Shown here: positions 16,111 through 22,713 of the stretch, piece after piece
How positions within the stretch are numbered: position 1 is the first letter of the stretch
Layout of the letters: each line of letters begins with the position of its first letter
Source of the DNA: Blastococcus sp. PRF04-17
GTDB taxonomy: Bacteria > Actinomycetota > Actinomycetes > Mycobacteriales > Geodermatophilaceae
Length of the DNA stretch: 64,000 nucleotides
Direction: 5' to 3'
NCBI RefSeq assembly: GCF_023016265.1
Contig: NZ_CP095412.1
Coordinates: forward strand, 372,001 to 436,000
Notes under the pieces: model-generated
Seen by the model: only the letters and a program-made list of their open reading frames with translations
Database searches by the model: none
What the model was told of the DNA's origin: nothing
Position numbers and translations under genes: made by a program

Positions 16111-16671
16111 GTGCGCCCCGCTGCCGACGACGCCGCCCGCCGCGGCCGATTCGAGGACGTCGTGGCCGCCGTGTACGAGCCCGTGCAGCGCTACCTGCTG
16201 CGGCGAGCCGACCCGGCGACGGCCGACGACGTGCTCGGCGACGTGTTGCTCGTCCTCTGGCGCCGGCTCGACGACGTGCCGGCCGACGCCGTCCTGCCCT
16301 GGACCTACGGGGTCGCCCGCGGCTGCCTGGCGAACAGCCGGCGCAGCGCCGTCCGCCAGGAGCGCGTCGTCCAGCGGCTCGCGCAGGTCTCCCGCGCCGA
16401 GGAGGAGCCCGACCCCGAGGGAGACCTGGCCGAGGCGCTGCAGGCGTTGCCGGAGGCCGATCGCGAACTGCTCCGGCTCTGGGCCTGGGAGCAGCTGGCG
16501 CCCCGCGAGATCGCCCTGGCGCTGGAGACCAGCCCGAACGCGGTGAGCATCCGGTTGCACCGCGCCAAGCAGAAGCTCAAGGCGGCCCTGCTGGCGGTCA
16601 GGGACCCCACCGGAAAGAACGGGGACGGATCCGGACATTCCGGAGTGCGAGAGGGAGGAGGGGCGCGATGA
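16111..16671 (+). CDS. ECF-type RNA polymerase sigma factor
   Basis: 186-aa sigma-70 family protein of extracytoplasmic-function size. Region 2 spans about 15-75 (VYEPVQRYLLRRADPATADD and LLVLWRRLDDVPADAVLPW), and region 4 about 105-160 (LPEADRELLRLWAWEQLAPR and TSPNAVSIRLHRAKQKL, the -35-binding helix-turn-helix). GTG 16111 has no Shine-Dalgarno and is probably leaderless. The stop overlaps the next start as ATGA, coupling it to a single-pass membrane protein, the usual place for an anti-sigma factor. It follows the M50 protease by 47 bp, which suggests control by regulated proteolysis. Confidence 0.92.
   Translation: MRPAADDAARRGRFEDVVAAVYEPVQRYLLRRADPATADDVLGDVLLVLWRRLDDVPADAVLPWTYGVARGCLANSRRSAVRQERVVQRLAQVSRAEEEPDPEGDLAEALQALPEADRELLRLWAWEQLAPREIALALETSPNAVSIRLHRAKQKLKAALLAVRDPTGKNGDGSGHSGVREGGGAR
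16613..16637 (+). promoter_or_regulatory. Second copy of the 25-bp sigma-locus element
   Basis: Differs from 16076-16100 at three positions only. It lies inside the 3' end of the sigma gene, 31 bases upstream of the ATG of the membrane protein gene. It may be a second promoter or regulator site. Being in coding sequence, part of the identity could be coincidental, but the protein sequence here (PTGKNGDGSGHS) is not a conserved sigma-factor segment. Confidence 0.4.
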
Positions 16672-17313
16672 CCGACATGCCGGGCCAGGACATGCCGGAC
16701 GACGAACTGCGGGCCCGGCTCTCCCGGCTCGACCCGGCATCCGCCGGGACCCCCGTCGACCCCGTCACGAGCCCGCGGGCTCGTTCGCTCATGGAGCGTG
16801 CCATGACCGCACCCGTCCAGACTCCTTCTCCCGCTCCCGCGGGAGCCGACGGCTCGCCGCCGCCCGCTGTGGCTGCTCGCCGCCGCGGCGGCCCTCGTGC
16901 TCGTCGCCGTCGTCAGCGGTGCCCTGCTCCGCGGCGGCGACGGCCCGGGGGCCGACCGGGAGCCGGCGCCGCTCGCGCTCGAGCTGCCGGCCGCCGACGC
17001 GGCCATGTCCTGCGTCATGTTCGACGTGGCGTTCCTCGCTCAGATGCCCGTCGCGTTCGCGGGCACCGTGACCGGGATCGAGGACGGGCAGGTCTCCCTC
17101 GACGTCGACCGCTGGTACCGCGGTGGCACGGCCGAGCGCGTGACCATCGCCGTTCCGCCGGAGCAGTCCTCGGCCGCGCTGGACGGCGTCGACTTCCGCA
17201 CCGGCGAGCGCTACCTGATCACCGCGACCGACGGCACGGTCAACGGCTGCGGCTTCAGCGGGCCGGCCAACCCGGAGCTGGAGAGCGCGTACGACGAGGC
17301 CTTCGGCGGCTGA
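16668..17313 (+). CDS. Single-pass membrane protein following the sigma gene, possible anti-sigma factor (frameshifted)
   Basis: Two frames are needed. From ATG 16668 (overlapping the sigma stop) the first reads MTDMPGQDMPDDELRARLSRLDP and is sensible to about residue 65. The second, from about 16861, reads RPLWLLAAAAALVLVAVVSG, a membrane helix, then an extracytoplasmic domain with MSCVMFDVAF, VSLDVDRWYRG and NGCGFSGPANPE to the stop at 17313. Removing one C near 16860 joins them (..SPPPLWLLAAA). The short cytosolic N-terminus, single helix and outer domain fit an anti-sigma factor, but no zinc-binding HxxxCxxC is present. The outer domain looks OB/TIMP-like by eye only. Confidence 0.65.
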
Positions 17314-17390
17314 CGGCGCGACGACACCCTGCGGGCGGCGGCGGGGGCGGCGAGAATGAGCACGTCCCGCCGCCGTCCCCTGGAGGTCAC

Positions 17391-17938
17391 GTGCCCGAGT
17401 CGTCGTCGGCAGCCGGTGCCGTCCGCAACCTCGAGCTGCTCGGCATCTACTGCAACGACCACCTGGCCGCCGCCACCGGGGGATCGAGCTGGTGAGCCGC
17501 ATGCTCGGCCGCCACCGCGGCGGGGAGTACGAGCAGCCGCTCGAGCAGCTGCTCGACGAGCTGCGCGAGGAGCGGTCCGCCGTCCGCGCCTCGATACAGG
17601 CCCTCGACCTGCCGGTGCGGCAGTACAAGCAGGTGGGTGCGTGGGTGGGGGAGAAGTTCTCCCGCGCGAAGCTCAACGGGCACCTGCTCTCCCGGTCGCC
17701 GTTGTCCGACCTGGTCGAGTTCGAGTTCATCGCCACGGCGGTCCTGGCCAAGCGCGCCGGCTTCGAGACCCTGCGCGAGATCGCCGCGGTCGACTCCCGC
17801 CTGGACGGCGACCTGCTCGACCGGCTCATCGCGCAGGCCGACAAGCAGCACGACTGGCTGGCCGACGCCCGGCGGGAGGTCGCCGCCCGCGTGTTCGGCG
17901 GACGGGTCGGTCCCGCCGACGCCGCCGCCAGCAGCTGA
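17391..17938 (+). CDS. Small helical hypothetical protein (frameshifted)
   Basis: Two frames join into one protein of about 182 aa. GTG 17391 gives VPESSSAAGAVRNLELLGIYCNDHLAAATGG and stops at 17495 in a G run; the next frame continues IELVSRMLGRHRGGEYEQPL and ends at 17938. One extra G in the G5 run at about 17479-17483 would restore NDHLAAATGGIELVSRM. The rest is helical, with KLNGHLLSRSPLSDLVEFE and AQADKQHDWLADARREVA; I recognise this as a conserved actinobacterial family but know no function or Pfam name for it. GGAGG precedes the GTG. Confidence 0.65.
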
Positions 17939-17944
17939 CCAGCC

Positions 17945-18697
17945 GTGTGCCACGACCAGGACAGCCGGCCGCCCGCGCCGCCGAGGAGCGCGCCGGTCCT
18001 CGAGCGGGGCGTCCTGACCCTCACCGCCGGTGACGGCACCGACTTCTCCGCCGCGTACGCCGCGCCGGAGGCGGAGCCGCACGTCGGGGTCGTCGTGCTG
18101 CCCGACGTCCGCGGCCTGCACCCCTACTACGTCGCGCTGGCCGAGCGGTTCGCCGAGACCGGCGCCGCCGCGGTGGCGATCGACTGGTTCGGCCGCACCG
18201 CCGGCGTCCCCGAGCGCGGGGTGCGCGACGCGGACTTCGACTGGCACCCGCACGTGCAGGCGGCCACCGCCGAGCAGATGGATCGCGACATCGCGGCGGC
18301 CATCGGCTACCTGCGCGAACGCCAGAGCCCCGAGCTCCCCGTGGTGACGGTCGGCTTCTGCCTCGGCGGCAGCATCTCCTGGCGGCAGTCCGGCGGCGAC
18401 CTCGACGTCGCCGGATGCGTGGGCTTCTACGGCAAGCCGTCGGTCGTCGGGGACGCGGCCACCCGCGCGCGCCGGCCCACGGTGATGGTGATCGCCGGCG
18501 CCGACGCGGCCACGCCCGTCGAGGAGCAGCTGCGGCTGGCCGACACCATGCGGTCGGCCGGTGCCGACGTCGACGCGGTCGTCTACGACGGCGCGCCGCA
18601 CTCGTTCTTCGACCGGGCCCACGGCGACTGGGCCGAGGCCTGCGCCGACGCATGGCAGCACGTCCTCGCGCTGACCGACCGGGTGGCGAGCCGCTGA
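17945..18697 (+). CDS. Dienelactone hydrolase family protein
   Basis: 250-aa alpha/beta hydrolase. GFCLGG puts the nucleophile at Cys139, as in true dienelactone hydrolases, and PHSFFD supplies His219; the Asp is probably in VIAGADAATPVEE. VVLPDVRGLHPYYVALAERFAETG is the typical N-terminal strand-helix. Dienelactone hydrolases open 4-carboxymethylenebutenolide in chlorocatechol breakdown, but no such pathway is nearby, and many family members act on other esters. GTG 17945 lies 6 bases after the preceding stop. Confidence 0.9.
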   Translation: MCHDQDSRPPAPPRSAPVLERGVLTLTAGDGTDFSAAYAAPEAEPHVGVVVLPDVRGLHPYYVALAERFAETGAAAVAIDWFGRTAGVPERGVRDADFDWHPHVQAATAEQMDRDIAAAIGYLRERQSPELPVVTVGFCLGGSISWRQSGGDLDVAGCVGFYGKPSVVGDAATRARRPTVMVIAGADAATPVEEQLRLADTMRSAGADVDAVVYDGAPHSFFDRAHGDWAEACADAWQHVLALTDRVASR

Positions 18698-18726
18698 TCA
18701 CGCCCCGGTGCTCCTAGGCTGGCGCC

Positions 18727-18813
18727 GTGACCGGCACGCCGATTCGACCGGAGGTCAGCGAGCTCGCCGCGACGGTGATCCGGCGGCTGGAGGGCTCCCC
18801 CCAGCGCCGGTGA
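18727..18813 (+). CDS. Possible 28-aa small protein
   Basis: GTG-initiated frame in the gap between the hydrolase and the second AI-2E transporter, reading VTGTPIRPEVSELAATVIRR and ending LEGSPQRR. The composition is plausible for an amphipathic helix and the codon third positions are GC-rich, but there is no strong Shine-Dalgarno. It may be the remnant N-terminus of a truncated gene or chance. Confidence 0.25.
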   Translation: MTGTPIRPEVSELAATVIRRLEGSPQRR

Positions 18814-18863
18814 ATGCGCGATTACGGAACGGGTACTGGCGCGCGGGGATCGAGGGGGGCGGC

Positions 18864-20186
18864 ATGGCGGTGCAACCGGAGGTGACGGGGACCGGGCAGA
18901 CCGGGCCCCGCCCGCTGCTCCGCCCGTCCGGCGAGAAGTCGGTCGGGGCCGGCGCCGCCCCCGCGGACGGCGATGCCCCGGCCGACGAGCGGGCCCCGAC
19001 CGACACGGGGTCGACGGCGGTCACCACGCACACGGCACCGACGGCGATCCCGCGGTGGCTGCTGCTCCTGGTCGGGCTGGCCGCGGCCACCATCGCGGTC
19101 GGGGGTATCCGCGCGGTCTCCTGGCTGGTCGCACCCGTCCTGCTGGCGCTGGTCGTGGTCGTCGCCCTGGCGCCGGTGCAGAGCTGGCTGCGCGGCGTCG
19201 GGGTGCCGCGGTGGCTGGCGACCACCGTGCTGCTGCTGCTCGTGTGGTCGGTGCTGCTGGCCATCGTCGGAATGCTCGTCGTCTCCGCTGCCCAGTTCGC
19301 CGCCCTGCTGCCCGACTACGCCGACCAGGCGGAGATCCTGATCAGCGACGTCGTGCGCGACCTCAACGACGCCGGGATCGTGTCCGGCCAGCTCTCCGAC
19401 CTGGTCCGCCAGATCGACTACGGCCAGTTCGTCGGGCTGGCGACCGGCGTGCTCGGCCAGCTGACCAGCGCCGCCAGCACCCTGGTCCTGCTGCTGTCGG
19501 CCTTGGTGTTCATGTCCATCGAGTCCAGCGGCTTCGCGCGGCGGATGGCGCTGGTGGGCGCGGAGCGGCCGCACCTGCCCGTGGCGATGACCCTGTTCGC
19601 CCAGGGCACGCGGAGCTACCTGCTGGTCAGCACGGTGTTCGGGGCCATCGTGGCGGTCGGCGACTGGATCGCGCTCAGCATCATCGGCGTCCCGGCGGCT
19701 GCCCTGTGGGGACTGCTGGCGTTCGTCACGAACTACGTGCCGAACATCGGCTTCGTCCTCGGCGTCGTCCCGCCCGCCCTGCTCGGCCTGCTCGACGGCG
19801 GGTGGGGCGAGCTCGTGGCCATCATCGTCGTCTACGCGCTGCTGAACTTCGTCGTCCAGACGCTGATCCAGCCCCGGTTCGTCGGCGACTCCGTCGGCCT
19901 GTCCATGACGGTCACCTTCATCGCACTGCTCTTCTGGGGCTGGGTGCTCGGCGCCCTCGGCGCGCTGCTGGCGATCCCCCTGACGCTGCTGGTCAAGGCG
20001 CTGCTGGTGGACGTCGATCCACGCGGCCACTGGCTGGACGCCCTGCTGCGTGAGGAACCGCGGGCCCCGCGCACGATGCGGGCCCGCCGCCGGATGCACG
20101 CCCGCCGTGCGGCGATGGCCTCCGTGCGCCGGCTGCACCCGCCGCGCCGTGCCGTCCCAGTCACTCCCGCCGACGAGGCGGACTGA
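18864..20186 (+). CDS. AI-2E family transporter (second of two)
   Basis: 440-aa UPF0118 membrane protein. The hydrophilic N-terminus (about 1-62) contains alternating Ala/Pro/Asp residues. Around eight helices follow, with the long extracytoplasmic segment between about 150 and 200 (LLPDYADQAEILISDVVRDL) and the C-terminal FVTNYVPNIGFVLGVVPPALLGLL and LIQPRFVGDSVGLS motifs that define the family. ATG 18864 follows GAGGGGGGCGGC. Although homologous to 9865-11175, the two differ widely in sequence, so they are old paralogues rather than a recent duplication. Substrate unknown. Confidence 0.88.
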   Translation: MAVQPEVTGTGQTGPRPLLRPSGEKSVGAGAAPADGDAPADERAPTDTGSTAVTTHTAPTAIPRWLLLLVGLAAATIAVGGIRAVSWLVAPVLLALVVVVALAPVQSWLRGVGVPRWLATTVLLLLVWSVLLAIVGMLVVSAAQFAALLPDYADQAEILISDVVRDLNDAGIVSGQLSDLVRQIDYGQFVGLATGVLGQLTSAASTLVLLLSALVFMSIESSGFARRMALVGAERPHLPVAMTLFAQGTRSYLLVSTVFGAIVAVGDWIALSIIGVPAAALWGLLAFVTNYVPNIGFVLGVVPPALLGLLDGGWGELVAIIVVYALLNFVVQTLIQPRFVGDSVGLSMTVTFIALLFWGWVLGALGALLAIPLTLLVKALLVDVDPRGHWLDALLREEPRAPRTMRARRRMHARRAAMASVRRLHPPRRAVPVTPADEAD

Positions 20187-20292
20187 GCCGTTCGCGCTGG
20201 TCAGGAGGCGTGTCGCGGGAATGTCACCCCTGACTGGGACGTTCTTCCGGTGGAGCGTCCGGCGCTCCGTGCGCCGCGCGGAGGAGGCAGTC

Positions 20293-20556
20293 ATGAAGGG
20301 CGATCGGGTCGAGATCGTGATCGACGCGGGCGGGGGCACCCGCACGTACGACATCACCGCCACGCGGGCCGGGCGGCGGGTGGAGGTCACCCACGGGCGG
20401 GGGCTGGTCGAGGTGACCGAGACGACGCGCGGGGGCACCTCGGTCCGCACGGCGCGGTTCATGGCCGGCCGGGTCCTGGCGCTCGTCGAGCACCCGGCGC
20501 CGCGGCCGGCGCAGGAGGACGACGCCGCGGTGGCGTCGATGCGCCGCTCCGCCTGA
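20293..20556 (+). CDS. Small basic/acidic hypothetical protein
   Basis: 87-aa protein (MKGDRVEIVIDAGGGTRTYD) predicted to be mostly beta strand: VEIVIDAG, RTYDITATRAGRRVEVT, GLVEVTETT, VRTARFMAGRVLALVE. GAGGAGG 6 bases before ATG 20293 makes translation likely. No cysteines, membrane segment or known motif. Stand-alone between the AI-2E transporter (106-bp gap) and the DUF350 gene (133-bp gap). Function unknown. Confidence 0.65.
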   Translation: MKGDRVEIVIDAGGGTRTYDITATRAGRRVEVTHGRGLVEVTETTRGGTSVRTARFMAGRVLALVEHPAPRPAQEDDAAVASMRRSA

Positions 20557-20689
20557 GCCACCACCTCGCGCGGCCGGGGTGACCGAGGCGGTCAGGAACG
20601 ACGGCGACGGCCCGGTCCGTGCGCGGAGAGGGCGCGTGCGGTAGACCTGGCAGGCCCTCGTCCCGCCGTCCCGTCCGGAGGTCCTCCTC

Positions 20690-21109
20690 GTGCTGGAGAG
20701 CATCGGCTACGCCGCCGCCTACACCGGGGTCGGCATCGTGCTGCTGGTCCTGGGCTTCTACGCCCTCGACCTGCTCACCCCGGGCCACCTCGGCCGGCAC
20801 ATCTACGAGGACCGGTCGGTCAACGCCGCGCTCACCCTGGCCGCCGGGTTCCTCGGCCAGGGCGCGATCGTCTTCACCAGCATCTGGACCAACGCCACCA
20901 GCGGCTTCGGCAGGGCGCTTCTCTACACCGTCGTCTTCGGCGTGCTGGGCGTCGTCCTGCAGGCGATCGCCTTCCTGGTCCTCGACCTGATCACGCCCGG
21001 ACGGCTGGGTCAGCACCTCACCGACGCCACCTTCCACCCGGCGAGCCTGGTCAGCGCCGCCGTGCAGCTCGCCGTCGCCGCGATCATCGTCGCGTCCATC
21101 TGGCCATGA
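20690..21109 (+). CDS. DUF350 family membrane protein
   Basis: 139-aa integral membrane protein with four helices arranged as two similar halves: IGYAAAYTGVGIVLLVLGFYALDLLTPG and ALLYTVVFGVLGVVLQAIAFLVLDLITPG-type segments. The repeated DLLTPGHLGRHI and DLITPGRLGQHL are characteristic of DUF350. Function is not established, although some family members are linked to membrane stress responses. GTG 20690. The SDR gene follows after a 135-bp gap containing a small 6-bp hairpin (21130-21144). Confidence 0.85.
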   Translation: MLESIGYAAAYTGVGIVLLVLGFYALDLLTPGHLGRHIYEDRSVNAALTLAAGFLGQGAIVFTSIWTNATSGFGRALLYTVVFGVLGVVLQAIAFLVLDLITPGRLGQHLTDATFHPASLVSAAVQLAVAAIIVASIWP

Positions 21110-21244
21110 GCCTGGCCGGGAGGCTGGCCGGGGGCGCATCGCCCCGGACCTTCTGACGGGCCCGTCGGGGCGCGGCCGTACGGTGTCGACGGGGGCTCGG
21201 CCCCGCCGGCGGAGTTGCCGGCAGACCACAGGAGAGGAAGTTTC

Positions 21245-22018
21245 ATGAGCGAGGCAGGCACCACGGGCGCGTCCCGCGTGGCCATCGTGACCGGCGCGGC
21301 CCGCGGCATCGGCGCGGCCACCGCACTGCAGCTGGCCCGGGACGGCTTCGCCGTCGCCGTCCTCGACCTGGACGAGGCCGCCGCGAAGGGCACCGTCGAC
21401 GCGATCGAGGCGGCCGGCGGCCGGGCCCTGGCCGTCGGCGCCGACGTGAGCGACGCCGAGCAGGTCCAGGCGGCCGTCGACCGGGTGGCCGCCGAGCTGG
21501 GCGGGCCGACCGTGCTGGTCAACAACGCCGGCGTCACCCGGGACAACCTGCTGTTCAAGATGACCGACCAGGACTGGGACGTCGTCATGAACGTGCACCT
21601 GCGCGGGGCGTTCCTCATGACCCGGGCGGCCCAGAAGTACATGATCGACGCCACGTGGGGTCGCATCGTCAACCTCTCCAGCACCTCGGCGCTGGGCAAC
21701 CGCGGCCAGGCCAACTACTCCACCGCCAAGGCCGGCCTCCAGGGCTTCACCAAGACTCTCGCCATCGAGCTGGGCAAGTTCGGGGTCACCGCCAACGCCA
21801 TCGCCCCCGGCTTCATCCAGACCGAGATGACCAAGGCCACCGCCGAGCGCATGGGCATCCCGTTCGAGGACTTCCTGAAGGGCGCCGCCTCGCAGATCCC
21901 CGTGGCCCGCGTCGGCCAGCCCGAGGACATCGCCAACCTGGTGTCCTTCCTCGTCAGCGAGGGCGCGGGTTTCGTGTCCGGCCAGGTCATCTACGCCGCG
22001 GGCGGTCCGAAGGCATGA
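21245..22018 (+). CDS. fabG: FabG-like short-chain dehydrogenase/reductase
   Basis: 257-aa classical SDR resembling 3-oxoacyl-ACP reductase. The cofactor motif is TGAARGIG (16-23), then NNAG (93-96) and the catalytic S145-Y158-K162 (NLSS..NYSTAK). GFIQTEMT and the terminal VSGQVIYAAGGP also fit FabG. Acidic D41 after the second strand suggests an NAD preference, which some acetoacetyl-CoA reductases and degradative SDRs share, so the true substrate could be a 3-hydroxyacyl-CoA rather than ACP. ATG 21245 with AGGAAG 7 bases upstream. It ends in its own terminator, so it is monocistronic. Confidence 0.85.
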   Translation: MSEAGTTGASRVAIVTGAARGIGAATALQLARDGFAVAVLDLDEAAAKGTVDAIEAAGGRALAVGADVSDAEQVQAAVDRVAAELGGPTVLVNNAGVTRDNLLFKMTDQDWDVVMNVHLRGAFLMTRAAQKYMIDATWGRIVNLSSTSALGNRGQANYSTAKAGLQGFTKTLAIELGKFGVTANAIAPGFIQTEMTKATAERMGIPFEDFLKGAASQIPVARVGQPEDIANLVSFLVSEGAGFVSGQVIYAAGGPKA

Positions 22019-22021
22019 GAC

Positions 22022-22053
22022 CGGGCCCGGGCCGCTCCTGCGGCCCGGGCCCG
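22022..22053 (+). terminator. Terminator of the fabG-like gene
   Basis: Perfect 14-bp GC-only stem (22022-22035 with 22040-22053) with a TCCT loop, beginning 3 bases after the stop codon at 22018. It lies 30 bases ahead of the SGNH hydrolase start, which must therefore have its own promoter close by or depend on readthrough. Confidence 0.8.
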
Positions 22054-22083
22054 CGGCATACCGGCACCGCTCCCTTCGTTGGG

Positions 22084-22713
22084 ATGGACGTGGAACTCTC
22101 CCGTCTCCGGCTCCTCCTCCTCGGCGACTCGATCGCGTACGGCACCGGTGCGCAGCGGGCCGAGGACACCCTCGGCCGCCGGCTGTCCCGCGCGCTGACC
22201 GCCGAGGGCTTCGACGTCGAGCTGCACGTGCTGGCCGTTCCGGGCGCCGCCTCGGCCGACCTCGCGGCGCAGGTCCGGCGGGCCGAACACCTGCGCGGCG
22301 ACATCGCCGTCGTCGTCATCGGCGCCAACGACCTGGCCCGGTTCGTGCCGGCCGAGCAGGCCGCCGCGGCCCTGGGCAGCGCGGTGTCCCACCTGAGGGC
22401 GGCCGGGGCCGACGTCGTCGCCGTGCCGGCGCCGGACATGTCGTCGGTGCCGTTCGTGCCACCGGCGTTCCGGCCCGTCGTGCAGGCCGCCTGCGTCCAG
22501 TTGCAGCGCCGCCAGTTCCTGGTCGTCGAGGAGGCAGGGGGAACGGTCGCCTCCGACACCGCGGCGGTCGGCCGCGCCTTCGCCACGGACCCGGCGATGT
22601 TCTCCGCCGACCGGTTCCACCCGAGCTCCGAGGGCTACGCCCGCATCGCCGCCGCGCTCGCGCCCTCGGTGGTCCAGGTGGCGCGGGCCCGACGGGAGCG
22701 CGAGGCCGCCTAG
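22084..22713 (+). CDS. SGNH-family GDSL hydrolase
   Basis: 209-aa esterase/lipase-like enzyme of the SGNH fold. Block I is LLLGDSIAYG with nucleophile S16; block III is VVIGANDLARF (GxND); block V is DRFHPS with D176 and H179. No signal peptide, so a cytoplasmic esterase is likely. Substrate not predictable. ATG 22084. Its TAG stop shares the four bases CTAG (22710-22713) with the stop of the convergent dehydrogenase gene, so there is no room for a terminator between them. Confidence 0.88.
   Translation: MDVELSRLRLLLLGDSIAYGTGAQRAEDTLGRRLSRALTAEGFDVELHVLAVPGAASADLAAQVRRAEHLRGDIAVVVIGANDLARFVPAEQAAAALGSAVSHLRAAGADVVAVPAPDMSSVPFVPPAFRPVVQAACVQLQRRQFLVVEEAGGTVASDTAAVGRAFATDPAMFSADRFHPSSEGYARIAAALAPSVVQVARARREREAA

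Noticed and set aside
16668-17495. Reading the sigma-linked gene straight through in its first frame to 17495
   Set aside because: After about residue 65 the sequence becomes an Arg-rich shadow; the adjacent frame gives a membrane helix and a folded-looking domain, so a frame change is the better reading.
9865-20186. Recent duplication of the two AI-2E transporters
   Set aside because: Shared family motifs only; the proteins differ strongly in sequence and termini.
21130-21144. GGGGCG-CAT-CGCCCC hairpin after DUF350 as a terminator
   Set aside because: The 6-bp stem with a 3-base loop is too weak to support alone.
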